In this document: positions 1-12,750 of the stretch, one piece after another
How positions within the stretch are numbered: the first letter of the stretch is position 1
Layout of the letters: the number at the start of each line of letters is the position of its first letter
NCBI GenBank assembly: GCA_947247005.1
Contig: OX365947.1
Coordinates: 39,450,760 to 39,514,759 of the forward strand
DNA length: 64,000 bases
Reading direction: 5' to 3'
Origin: Spisula solida
Taxonomy: Eukaryota > Mollusca > Bivalvia > Venerida > Mactridae
Position numbers and translations under genes: made by a program
The notes under the pieces: generated by a model
The model's input: only the letters and a program-made list of their open reading frames with translations
The model's database searches: none
Told to the model about the DNA's origin: nothing

Positions 1-3000
1 TATGAATAGAATTATTTGAAAGCTTGATGAGGCCAAGTTCTAAAGTTACACAATGAAAAAAAATTCATTGATTAATCTGATCAGAGATGAAAACAAAATG
101 ATAGCAAACTATACAAATCCACAGCATGATAATAAAGAAAATATGTCATAAATCATAAGATAATGCCGACGACATCGTCGTCCTATAAAACATGACCGAT
201 CTCAAACTGGTGTTTAAACACACACACAGGGCTAATTAACAATACAACAAAACAACCTCCTATACCGAAGAGTCGTAAGACTGGGGGAGCTAATCAATAT
301 GGAAACAAACATGACTTTATGGGGTTTTCAAAAAGTATATTGTTCATTTGTTTTGTCATCAGCTGACGTTGAGTTATAACCATATTGCATGCACAATAGT
401 TCGTTTTTTCTTCGGCAATAATTATATTACGTATCAGCGAAGGTCAGGTCACCAGAGCCTGGTACTGCGCAAGGCTTGCTTTGAATGCATCGTAAGCTAT
501 ATAAAACTTGAAACTAATTAACAAAATTGATCTGATTTTGTTCTGCTTTCAATGAAAATCTATTTTCACAGTAGTAACGATAAATAGCCACGGCGCCAGT
601 AGATACCATATCAAACATAAAGTCCAATGTAGTACGCAATCACAATCTATTGCCTGAATTTTTTAGTTACGAAATCAATCACGATAATATCTACCCGGAA
701 CAGTAAAACTGTCAATGCCGGATGAAATATATTCCAAGCAAGCTCAGATATGATTGATTTTCCATTATATTTGAGAGTAAATTGATTTCGCTATTAGGTG
801 GCTCTTATTAATTCAATATTTAGCAGGAAAATAACACTTTAAAAGCATATTCTGGTCTCAGAATGTAGCAAAGTTTTCATCTTTTATTAATAACCACTGC
901 AATCTGAATTACCAAAACTACTTGAATCAACATTCTGACTACAAGCTGAGATTTAATATTCATCAAACATTCATTATATTGATATTACAAAGGGAGGTAA
1001 TTCAGTAGATACTTTAAGAGCAAAGGGAGGTAATATTTTTTCAAAAAATAATGTTATGATTAATTGAAAGCAAACTGTGTGCATTTTCTAGTTATTTCTC
1101 CGACCACTATGATATTGTAGTCCATGTTTAATACAAGCTACCCAAGCTAGGTGATTTCGAACACATTAATTTAAAAAATTGCTTTTTTTTTTCAGAAAAA
1201 ATAATAATACAGCAAACCATTTTCTTAATAATGAAGTTTAAAATCTCAGGAAGTTTGATGTATATACCAGTTTCTGATTACAGCCCAGGAAAAATGAACA
1301 GGATTAAAAGTTTTACTGTTGATGGACTGATCGACTGACAGTTAAACCAAAAACATTACCTACGTACCAGTACACACCTGTATTATATACCTAGAGTGTT
1401 ACATAGATCACATGTTTGAACACCTGTTAATTCACACAAATGTAGGAATCTTGACATTTCACAAATTCTATTTAATTTTTGACATTATACAAAATATAAG
1501 TAAACACAAGTTTTCTACAAAGCCCTAAAGATAGTTATTAATACAATGTATGATACATAAGATATATATCAGAACATAGCAAAGATATTTACCCCATTTA
1601 GACCATTTTTACTTAATCAGTGTACACAGACACAAGAAGTACATGTCAGAAATTCACAGACTTTCATAATACTATGATCAATCCAAATGATTGAAAGGTA
1701 TTAAAACGGTATAAGGACCTTTCAAATTCTATCAACTGCATGCAAATTTTGCTCTCTAACTCATTATTACCCATGATCAATAACAAGAATTAAGGATGGT
1801 CAAATAGTAAAAGTGGCACGGTAAGGTATGTGGGCATCATATGGCACATCTTGAACATGTAGATTGTTAGGATACAGGCAAGCAGTAGAAGGAGAGGGGA
1901 AACATTAACACATGAAAGCACATGTTACATACAAGCTACTTCCTTTCCACCAGTCAATCATTCTGTCAGTAACTTCACCATCCCATCATAATATAACAAA
2001 CTTTCAAATACTTTCACCCACAAGTCACCTGTTTCATCTTATATTGTTTAATACAAACACAATTATATTACATATGAACCATGGTTGGTTAAACTGTAAA
2101 AGGAATGATTAAACTTTAGCCAGTTCCCATAATTAGAAAGTATGCTCAGATCAGGTACCAAATTAAAGTGTGCAAAGCAACCAGCTTGTACTTATATATT
2201 TCTTTGGATGCTGGCTTCTTTACACATGGCATGACTAGTATTTTAGGCTTCGTTACCAGTATAAAGCTTATCTTTAATCTTTCAAAATTTTACCATGGAA
2301 TTCAGATGCCTAATTCATTACTTTGTCCACTGACATTCAAATAACTATAATTATGCCACTTTTTAATGGGACAGACACCAAAATTCATTGGACCCTCAAA
2401 ATTCAAAAGTAAGCATAAAAGGCCCAAGACCCCATTTGAAAAATCTCTGATAACTACCCGCTGGGGTTATACCATGTACCAGATTAAAATAAAATGTACT
2501 ATTATCATACTTCTCAACAAACAAAGAAGTCTATAAAAAGCATGTAGACATTCACCACCATACTTCAAGTCTCTGAGAGATTTCATAATACAAATATATA
2601 ATTGTTACAGACTAGAAGCCACATGGCCCAGTATATTCCCATTCACATGTCTGTTTTACACTCCATTTATATAAAAACCATCATGATAAAAACATATTGT
2701 AAGCTTTTTGACAAGCAAAATGCAAAAACTCACAGATGTGGGGCGTCTGGTTTACTATAGTTTACCATAGGTTGAAAATCTAAGATCACAACTCTGATTT
2801 ATAGCTAGATTTCATATCATTGTATATTTTACACCACACTACTGTATGTATCCTATTAACTGTACACAGTTTGAAGTTTTATTAATCAAAATTATTCAAT
2901 GACCAGTGAAGAAACTAGTAAGGGGATGATTAACAACTGCTTGATGTTAGCATGTTTCATACAATACTTGTCAATAGGACAAACAGCGTTTCAATATCTG

Positions 3001-5224
3001 GAAGCATTATAGTATACCAGCGATAGACCTTAGTTTAATTCATAAAACAATAACAATTATTTCATATCAGAAGAAACTCTACATAGCTGACACTTGGTTT
3101 ACCTTAATAAATATGGTACACACAACATTTAACACTAATTATGGTAATTCATTGACCAAACATTGAATTTAAGAATAATTTATACTATTTATGAATCAGA
3201 TGTCGAAATAAAGATAAAATGATTTTGTTGAGTAAATTATTGTCTAGCAGGCCAGAAGCTTGTCCTACATTTTCAGATTTGATCCCCCACTGTACAAACA
3301 TTACAACACTTCTCAACACTCAATGTCATAACTTCAATCTTAAAGAATTTATATTTAATTATTTATTATGGCTTTGTGTAATAAACATGTATTTTAAGAC
3401 AAATGGTAAAATTATCTACCCCTGTGTGTGGGGGAGGGGTAACTGGAATGAAAGGGGGGGAAGGCGGTTAGATTGATTTTGCCATAACACAGATTTTGGA
3501 TGCAATCAGGCACGGCATGTTGGAAAACTATGGTATTATATCATACACACATGTTGAAGGGAACTGTTCCCCACATGGAAATTATTTATACAAAAATTTG
3601 ATGAATGCAATAAGATTTTGAGAATACAGAACAAAAATTTCACATTTCCAAATAATTTTGAAACAAAGTCAGCTGACATCGCTTATAAACTGTTACATCA
3701 GAATTATTCACAGGGAAATGTACCAGAAAGTGGAAGATAAAATTGACCACAAAGATTAAAACTCCCTAAATGTCCATTTCTCATTTGAAGCGTAAAATTC
3801 ACAAATTAATGACACTACGAAATTAACCTTTAAGGAAATTTGATGTCCATGAATACCGGTATAAAATATTTGACTGTTTTTTAGGTACTTCTTCATTTTT
3901 TTAATGATTTTGGAAATTGTTTATTTACTTTAATATTATATACACATATAGAGAGCAGACTATATAATACAATAATTTATCACAAAGTATTCATAATTTA
4001 ATCAACAATAACTAGGTACTGCTAGGTAACAGAAACAGAATGTAGTAAGTTCAACACTTGTGTTGTTTTAGCAATTTGTGAATATATGCATTTCATTTCA
4101 GCTCACAACAACTTTGTGTGTAAAAGCAATACAACAATATTATGGCAATTTCAGGCAGACGTTTCACTGGAACCTAACTGACAGGTGCAGTATGAGACCA
4201 CCCCACATTACCACAAGTTCAAGTCTTAGACAAATACTCTAATTTTTACCAATTTCTCTACTGTATGAAAATAAAATAAGACTTGAAATTTGATCCCACG
4301 ATTTCCATAAGTGGCGTTTATACCTCAATATTTGTTTATCATTATAAAGCAGTGAATCTTCAGTTCAATTTTCACCACTTATCAAGTAAATTTCAAATAT
4401 GTCTACATTTTAGGGCAAATGTCAAGTGGCAGACTGTGTATATATAGACCGAGCCCATTTTGATGTGGGTTTGCGGAAAGATCGCATTCCTTTCACCAAA
4501 TACTTGAGAGTAAATTTATAAATGGAAGAGAAAATACCTATAACCAACAGTCCTGGGTTTACACGTTCCATGCATCAAATTCACAACAAACCATTCTGTT
4601 TTGGTTAAACGCAATATTATAATACGAAATGATTATCTCGAGTAGGAAAAGGTGCAAAATGGTTTTAAAAATGATAAATTGTGCAGAACAATGAAATGCC
4701 AAGTATATACTGACACAAAATCTTCAATAAGATTAATGTGCATCTATGGGGTAATAACTATAATAATGAAATTGTGCAATTTACAAAATTGTGAAGATAT
4801 AATCAGCTAGACGTACTTAAGTTTTCATTTTGTTGGAGTTTTAAAATGTCATTTATGGGACGGAATACCGCAAAAACATGGAGCGAACCTTCTATAACAA
4901 CATTATTAACAAACCTAGTACAGATGTATCTTGTGTTCACTATCTGTTTTGTCTAGTTAAAATGACCGAATGAGATTTCCTCACAAAAATACCACAAAAA
5001 GTATGCAGTTACCATGGTTACCAAATTGTTGTGGAAATGTAAAACAAAGTAATGTCTAAACATAAACATTAAATTTCAAAATTTTCTGGGTTAGGTACAA
5101 CATAAATCATAAATATGTTGAGTAGTTAAAGTTAATGTAACATATCATAGACAGTGTATTCTTAGTCAGATGGAAGTTAACTTTAGCGTACTAGAACATC
5201 CTACATTTAGTTCAAGCAACATAA
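1..5224. other. Gene-free AT-rich stretch
   Basis: No coding exon, homeobox-like frame or clear RNA gene was seen on either strand. The few ATG-initiated frames here (up to 85 codons) show no family features. The stretch could be 3' intron, 3' UTR or intergenic DNA of the minus-strand gene. Confidence 0.6.
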
Positions 5225-5376
5225 TAGGCCTTTTCGACTGGGCTGTTTCGTGGAGTAGGTTATAGTCTGGTTCCCGTCCCCAATAATACACAAGTAGTGA
5301 TGTAGTAGAACTGTAATATTGGGGACTGGAACCAGACTATAACCTACTCCACGAAACAGCCAAGTCGAAAAGGCCT
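5225..5376. mobile_element. Near-perfect foldback element, 152 bp
   Basis: The arms 5225-5278 and 5322-5376 are reverse complements with essentially one two-base difference (GG against AA). The ends read TAGGCCTTTTCGACT and AGTCGAAAAGGCCTA. The loop is about 43 bp. Such intact arms imply recent insertion or conversion. It has no coding capacity. Confidence 0.85.
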
Positions 5377-5562
5377 ACTATAAGGTTCAGTCAGATAAAT
5401 TAGCTTGAACCAGTAACTAACTTATTGGTGGTTCAATGATCCATTGTAAGTTCCATCCCAGGTTGTGATACATCAGTCGTAACCAAAGGTAGCAGTTTTT
5501 GAAGCTCAAGATTAAAGCTTAATTTAATGATTAGTTAGGATTACATGACAGGGAAGAGGTAT

Positions 5563-5628
5563 ACCAGTACCATTTTAATGACTTTGGTATGACATGGCAT
5601 AGGATCGCACCAGAGACCTCTACACATT
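5563..5628 (-). repeat. SINE-like repeat, family S2
   Basis: Shares 'ACCAGTACCATTTTAA' then 'GACTTTGGTATGAC...GGATCGCACC..GAGACCTCT' with 36489-36556. The reverse complement of the second copy carries GTTTGATCCC, close to a tRNA B box, so a minus-oriented tRNA-derived SINE is plausible. Confidence 0.45.
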
Positions 5629-6635
5629 GACCAACCCACCAGCGCCCTAGTATTATAGTTTTTATCAAACTACCTCACCACAAGCTGGCTCAATAAAAAT
5701 CAATGAGTTTAAAACATGCCAAACTTTTGCTCAACATATTTTTATCAGGAAAACAACAAAATTAAATGTAAAATTGATGATCATTATTGAGCTATCAACA
5801 TCCACTTTATTACCTATAACTGTATTGAGTAAACCATAAAAGGAGAGCACTATGGACTATAAATGTTGAGTTGATTGACATCAAGTATGGAGAAACGTTT
5901 GAAGGCAAATCTAATCAACCATTAAATATAATAAACTATTTTATGCCCTGTCAATTTTTTTTTTCAAAAATATTTTTTTTCTAAGTCCCACTGGTTACCA
6001 GTATTTCAGTCATTATGAAGACACTTCATCAAAATCATATAAGATCTAACATGCTGGAAATCATGTACTTATTCCATATCAACTGTAACTTGTATGGCTT
6101 AATAGGTTTATTTTTACTGTTGCAACACTAGACGGGTGCAAAATGATTGCATCATACAGCCGTACATGATAAGAAGCTCGAGTTATAACCAGTACATAAA
6201 GTATGTTCAAATATTCCAACATAATCAATCATAAACATCCCATCATAAATCAAATAAAGCTTTTAATTTATGGAAATTTTACCACCAAAAAATATATTTG
6301 AAGAAATTTTGCAAAGCGTAAGCACACATTATACCAGTAAGTGATGATAACACAATAATGCTTTTAATTTATCGAAATTTTACCACCAAAAAATAAGATA
6401 TTTAAAAAAAATGTTGAGGGGTCCACACACACATACACAATGCATGCCATAGTTGCTCCAGTGAGTTTTGGCATGTTATGAAAAACTTAACCATCCCCCA
6501 ATCTTCTTAATCTCTAAACTAATCTAACAGTCGTACCCGACACAAGGTCACCAAATTTTAATCGCGACAAAGCCCTCAACGCATAGATAACATTTGGAAC
6601 GATTCAGTCACGAAAGAATTTTACCGCTATACGAT

Positions 6636-6641
6636 TTTATT
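6636..6641 (-). terminator. Candidate poly(A) signal for the TALE-like gene
   Basis: AATAAA on the minus strand about 230-260 nt after the candidate stop near 6.9 kb. Because the region is AT-rich such hexamers are frequent, so this is weak. Confidence 0.2.
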
Positions 6642-6867
6642 CTACTGGATATCTTTCAGTCAATTTCCAGAGATGACACGACAATTTCACAATTTTGTAT
6701 CATTTATATGAACATTTATAAAATTTACTTTGAAATCTATATCAGCAGTATTAGAATGTTATAACAAAGACCAACACGTGTGCAAGTTTAGAATAACCAA
6801 ACTGATACATGTTAGAATGACAGGGTCACCCAAGAAGGGTCTTCCTGGGTACCACAGATGGTGCAGA

Positions 6868-6904
6868 TTATGTGTCATATTCCCTGTCATATCTGTTATA
6901 CTTC
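6868..6904 (-). CDS. Candidate terminal coding exon of the TALE-like gene
   Basis: On the minus strand a pyrimidine-rich stretch leads to AACCTTCAG before 6904. In the phase required by the previous exon this gives E, V, stop. An alternative AG four bases later gives YNRYDREYDT and stop at 6870-6868. A possible AATAAA follows at 6641-6636. Another acceptor at 7310 would give FFKM and stop. None is decisive, and the real end could lie beyond the left edge. Confidence 0.25.
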
Positions 6905-8089
6905 CTGAAGGTTTTAAGTTTTGGTAATTGGGAAAAGGGGTCGAGGGACTAAATTCGAGGAAAGCATTGCAATTTTTCTTCATTAATTTAGTCTAATGGG
7001 ACAAAAATTCTGAGACTTAAGTTGCTAAATTTGCATAATTCAAGCTTCAATTTGATTTTAGAAATGAGTATAGATTCAGATATTGTACATATACGAAGGG
7101 ATGCCACTTGTACGACGGATACACCTATATATAGATTCTGCTTGCACAATACCCGTGTATCACAGACATTCTGTATTTACTTGCTTTTACACATATTTCT
7201 GTCAGAGTTCAACTTCAACATTTTTTTTTAATGTTGGATTTCATTGGGAAAAATTACTTTGAATAAATACATTCATATGTCAGTCAATATTTATTTACAT
7301 CTTAAAGAACTGAAAAACATTACAGGACAAATAATGAAATCACATTCAACACAAACTTGGTTTGTTAAGCGTGTAATGCACCATTTAAATATTTATACAG
7401 GTAAAAATATGTCTTGACTAAACATTGGGAGTTTAATTACAAATCATGTTTGGCAATCCATAGTTCAACCAGTACTACTCCTGACAGTATAATACAATCA
7501 ATGTAACAAATCTGAGAATGTATTCAACCAGCACTGATCTGTATTCATACGCCGTGAACTAACTTATCTGATTGCCAACCCCTTCTGTCAACAAAATGAC
7601 TCTGTATACTTTATGTGTTCGTATTAAATTTAAGATTTTAATCTTTTTTCGACCGTTATGGAGGTTCGTAAATCCAAACATTCAATATCCCGACTGGGAT
7701 CAATATTTTTCTAACTTACTCCTTAACAAAATTGAACCTTTGTGTTCTTTGAATACAAATATTGACAAATTGGTTAATAAAGTGAGTGATTCATACGGGC
7801 TAATCTCCTAACATAGACCATAATAATATCCCAGTCTGTATAAGGGGATTTAAGCTAATGGTTGCCGAGTATTGATTAATAGGTTCTCTAATGGAGGACC
7901 TTTTCAAAAATACTTAAAGCAGTTTTTAGACAAAAACAAATCTTATAAAAGAAATTTATCCTAAGGTCAGTATAAGGTCATTTTTATCCAGATAAGCCAA
8001 CAAATTCATCCATTACCACAAAACATGGTGCTTAGAATCAATTTAATTCCACAAAAATCTTAAAATAATGTTTTATGTTTATTAGGGTT

Positions 8090-8225
8090 TAAGGTTGTTT
8101 CTCAACAACTTTTTTGATACGATGGCCAATTCACCCAAACAGTTTTCCTGGACTGCATACTAACTTCCTAACCAGTTAGTACTTCTCCACAAATGGAGAA
8201 AAATCGACAATTTCCTATTGTGTTT
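8090..8225. repeat. SINE-like repeat, family S1
   Basis: A diverged copy of the family seen at 11830-12015: CTCAACAACTTTTTT, CAGTTTTCCTGG, CTAACCAGTTAGTACTTCTC and CACAAATGGAGAAAAAT occur in the same order. Confidence 0.5.
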
Positions 8226-8373
8226 AAAATCATGACTTTTTTTTGTACTAGAACACACTTTTTTTGGCATGCTTGTGGGTTAAAAGATATGTTGCAATGT
8301 CAGAATTTACCTGAATCATGACATGTTATCATGGCTACAAAGATTTAACAGAATTTTTCTTTCATAAACTTAC

Positions 8374-8520
8374 CATCATATTGCCCATCCCCATTGAGAA
8401 CTTCATGTCTTTCTGTGGAGTTCCCATATCAGGTGGCCCCATTTGACCCATCTGGTGTCCATTTGGCATGTTGCCAGGGTTACCAGGACCAACCCCACCA
8501 CCAATCTGAAGAGTAGCAGG
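8374..8520 (-). CDS. TALE-like gene, Gly/Met-rich exon
   Basis: The exon is 147 nt (49 codons), phase 0 at both ends, with a CTGTTTCAG acceptor and a GTAAGT donor. It encodes PATLQIGGGVGPGNPGN, MPNGHQMGQMGPPDMGTP and a KDMKFSMGMGNMM end: low complexity, disordered, similar in composition to the middle of the large exon. It was too interrupted to appear as an ATG-initiated long ORF but has excellent splice sites and fits the frame. Exons 1b to this one sum to 1046 codons without a stop. Confidence 0.8.
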
Positions 8521-11500
8521 CTGAAACAGAAAGAACATAATTTTGATATTTTTTTGAATAAGTAGTGTTAAAGCCTTGCTTAAAGACCATCACAATAATA
8601 ATACCACCTTCAATTAGAGCACACAATATTCAAATTTATTTTCAGTGTTTCACTTTTTAAGCAACCTCAATATTAAGACCACCTCAGCAAGGAAGATCCT
8701 AAATCACTGTTCTCAAGTTTGTTCTTATTATTGTAGTATGGTCTTTGTATTGAGGTTTTACTGTATACAAAGATTACATGTATCAATGATTGAATTAATT
8801 ACCCGGTAAACTAACAGATCAGGTATTCATTCAATATCTGAACATTTCCATCAAAATCGAATCCTTGCATAACGAGACCAAAAATAAACCCTGATGAAAA
8901 TTTAAAGGATCAGGTTATAGCCGAGTACATCATCATATTACAGTTTATACAAGACCTTTATCATGATGCACCGTCTATACAGTCTCTGCTACCTATATAA
9001 GCCAATCATTGTAATGTAAATATTTACAAATATCTAAAATAATGCTCGGAAAGAGAAGTTAATTAATACTGGCGCCATAACGAATTATATGCAACAATAT
9101 GCCCGTGCTTAAGCAAACATGCATGTTGCTATCTGGTGAATTCGTGGGTAATAGCATTACAATATTGACTTAGTCTCTCAAAATTACCATCAAGTAACAA
9201 ACACGGAAAAGCAATATATTTTCACTGCAGAAAAAAAAACGTGTGTGGATTTTTCCAGCAAAAACAAAGCAGTTTAACCCGCAGGTACCTGAAAGTTTTT
9301 GCAAGAAATTGGAAGGTGATTAAAACCATTAGTTTTGCTGATAAGCCTTGGAGAGTCTGCTTAACTAATCAGAGTATGTATCAGATTCCCCATAAATACA
9401 ATCAGGGACTGGAAACATATCTGGCACCAACAGTTACACATATAATAGCCGTCCTATCCATTCACACTTCCGCAACAATATTACACATATATCAGTCTTC
9501 TCTCTTTGTTTCGGCTATATGACCCAATTTTGATAAGCTTACTCCATGTTATACATCAGACACACTTTCAGTAAAACACGCTAAACATATGTTTATTTTG
9601 TAAAAGGTTACAGACACGCTTAATACATAAATTAATGTTGGATCCACATATAACTTAAAATTATTTTTGGTACATATGGCTACATTATTAATGATATGGG
9701 TCACAGGAATTATTTTGCTTTAATTTGCAACATTTTTTGTTTTTGTTTCATTAATTCTGAAACTAGCAGTAGCACTTAATTAACACTATGAAATGCATTA
9801 TAAATGGTTCATTCTAGTTAATCATTCTAATTACTACTTAATGCATGTAAACTTGACACTCTCAAGATGTTTGAGTTTATCATGCAGGGTGAAACCTGGT
9901 TTTTAACAACACCATGGTAAAGTAATTGAAAACTTTCAATCCTGTAAGAAATCATGATCATGTGTTTTGATTACACTGTAATACATCTTATTAGTGAAAA
10001 AAGCTCCGGTATAAAGTTATTTCTAAATGACTCATGTTTCCATGCAGCCCCTGATAAAAAGAGAGTAGGCACATGCTAACTTGTCACTTAAAACTCTGAC
10101 GAGGGGGTCGAGAATTTTGAAAATGAAGGTCATATGAATTGCAATCAATAATATAAATTATTACATGAACATAGGCATGTATAAGCCCAACAGTAGAGAT
10201 CTCCCTAATTTGCCAATAATAACATTACATTGAAGTTTAAATACTAGCAGGCTAACCAGGCATTTGTGAACTATAAATGTGTTGGACCTCATTACGGGAA
10301 GTGATTGAAAACAGAAAAGTCATTTTAACATGAACCCATTAATATCTCAAACAGTAAAACAGTCAGCCACTGATGACTCATTACTAACAGAGATAATATC
10401 CAGGCCTAGATTCAAAACCCTATACTGTACTTTTCTCCAAAATACAGGATTTATTTTTTACAATCATGTTTCTTTCAAAACATATTTAAGGCCAGGATAA
10501 TTTATTTCCTCGATCATCATCCCCTGTTACCTATTTTGCTAACTACTCCCATTTTTTTCATTAAAAGTCTGTTACAATGTTTCACAGCTATTTATTGGAA
10601 TGGGACCAGTCTTAAATGAAACCATAAACACAAATATATTAAACTTTCGAATATAAATACTCCCTACTCGGCATTATAATGTGTATATAATCCATCATTT
10701 AATTTATATCGGCCTAACTTCAGCTGTAACATTTTCAACACCACAGGAAGTCAACATGTGCTTCAAAAACTTAATGGAAAATTAAACCCAAAAAGCTTTT
10801 TAAATGAAATTCGAACATAATGGTTTTAAAATCTGGGTTTAACAAAACAGCTTTGAGGCAAATCAAATTGTAATATTTCTTAAGATTTGATGAAAACCAT
10901 GAGGAGTAGAGCAGATCCTTGCCAGAAAATATTTATACCCTGGGAAAATCATGCCAAAACAAATAATAAACATTTAAATTGATTTAATTAACATTGGTGA
11001 ATGTATGATGAAATATTTAATATTTATGAAACATGACACAAATAATCACATAGAATATGCATTACGTACTGCATCGTTTAAATTCTGAGTATCAATTAAC
11101 AATCTATCTATCACTCAGAATATGATACACATTTGTTACTTTCTAGTGCTAATCAGAATAATTTAAAATTGATACAGCCAATTTTTGGAAAACAAACATT
11201 TTTAACGAAACGTTTTGTCCACTAGCTATTATTATGCTCTTAATAAATTATAATTAAGGTCAAAACTTGATGTTATACTTATAATACTGTAATTGATATT
11301 AGCACATTTATTCATTTCAAAATTTGTTTTTCAAAAATACAATATATTAAGATAAATATCAACAACAACATTCATTGAAATTAATTGTCAGGTTTATCAG
11401 ATGCTCTTAAACAGTGTGATGACATATTCATATAACCTCGACTAACATTGCATGTTTTGATCGATATATTCAGCGATAAGATGACAAACATGGTCAAGAC

Positions 11501-12057
11501 ACGTAAATCTACACAACAAAGGACCACTGTTGATTTTATTATTCCGACCTATCAGTTACCAGTACACTTAGACCTCCTAGGTGGCATGTTTCAAATTACA
11601 TGAATGAAATAGTTTAGGATGTAAAGAAAAACTGCACTTAGTATACCGAACACAAGAAAGTAAAATTTTTTACTAATTGGGCTAAAAGCCACATTGTTGA
11701 AATATGGCATTCAACAAAATGATTACAGTTCAATCAGTTCTTTCAATAGCAATACACCAATACCTAATTGCCAGTAATTACTAGAATAATCGTTAACATT
11801 CATTTTATTTTAATATTCTGATTTAACGCTGATTCTCAACAATTTTTCTGTAATTTATGACGGCAGATTCACCTACCCTGTTTTCCTGGGCAGATTTCTA
11901 ACCAATAATTACTATCCCTTCCACAAGGAATGAGGGCCTTCTCCACAAGTGGAGGAATTTTTTTTTTCAAATTTTCATGGAAGGGCAAGACCTGCTGCAA
12001 CCAGGAATCTAACAAATATAGTGCGACTAAAACACAATTTTCTAGAACATTACTCAC
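8521..12057 (-). other. Intron of the TALE-like gene
   Basis: A 3.5-kb AT-rich intron with no further exon recognised. It contains the S1 repeat copy at 11830-12015, close to the splice donor. Confidence 0.65.
11830..12015. repeat. SINE-like repeat, family S1
   Basis: The fullest copy in the window: ACCTACCCTGTTTTCCTGGG, CTTCTCCACAAGTGGAGGAA, a T-run, TTTTCATGGAAGGGCAAGAC and CTGCTGCAACCAGGAATC. It ends about 43 bp from the GTGAGT donor of the HR2-like exon. Confidence 0.55.
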
Positions 12058-12182
12058 CTTGATATAACTTTTACGCACAGATTGATCAAACTTCTCACAG
12101 AATTCTTCTATAGCACTCAATGATTTAGATGTAGATTTGCTGTGTTTGTCACTCTCTGTATCTTGTTTTTGACGAATTTTCT
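12058..12182 (-). CDS. TALE-like gene, exon encoding HR2-like helix
   Basis: The exon is 125 nt with an ATATTTCAG acceptor and an AAG/GTGAGTA donor, phase 1 in and phase 0 out. Joined to the previous exon it reads HHCLIEKIRQKQ, a Lys/Ser-rich stretch, then [20 protein letters not shown] and IK. MEIS/PREP proteins have KVHELCDNFCHRYISCLK in the second homology box; the pattern hydrophobic-x-E-hydrophobic-C-acidic-x-F followed by R and YI is shared, with a four-residue expansion here. An ORF read on through the donor is not meaningful. Confidence 0.8.
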
Positions 12183-12750
12183 CTGAAATATGCCATTTTA
12201 ATTATTAATGTAAAACGATCAATCAAGGATTTTCTCTGAAACAAGGAGTATTTTTATGTAAATTTGTCATTTGTCAATCAATTCAAAGTACATGTACCTA
12301 ACACAGGTATTTTAAAATAAAACTTACAAATGTATTGTCTAAGTTGGATCATGTATCTGAACAATAAATTACTCTATAAGATTATCATGCAGTCCATTGA
12401 AAAGATAATGTTGAGTTTTTAGGTCTAGTAAAAGAAGTCAAAAATTTTGTCAACAATGCTTCAATTGTTTCAATGAAATATTTCATAGCTGTTAAAAGGA
12501 AAGACATTGATAAATGTAGAAATAAGTATATGAACTTTCTCACAGGAAATGTAAAGCTATAAAACACATAGCCCCAAGCAAGAGCCTGCATACAGAAAGA
12601 AACAAAAATATACAACAATACCATCACAAATTTTATAATTTTTAGTGAAATTATTTATAACAGAAATTATTTCCCAAGAAGTGTTAAAATCCTACAATGA
12701 CTTTAACTTACAAACTACAGGGAAGCACACCAAAAACTGATTTGACTTAC

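Larger units (their letters stand above)
5377..8373. other. Gene-poor stretch, 3' intron or UTR
   Basis: Besides the candidate terminal exon near 6.9 kb it holds a SINE-like S2 fragment (5563-5628), a duplicated 40-bp segment (about 6257-6296 and 6359-6398, 'CTTTTAATTTAT(G/C)GAAATTTT') and an S1 repeat copy (8090-8225). No further coding seen. Confidence 0.55.

Noticed and set aside
1..8373. Search for a TALE homeodomain exon (WFxNxRR)
   Set aside because: No frame with this motif was found by eye on either strand; it could lie outside the window.
12385..12627. 80-codon hydrophobic minus-strand ORF next to the main exon
   Set aside because: It lies in the intron between two well-defined exons, with composition typical of AT-rich non-coding sequence.
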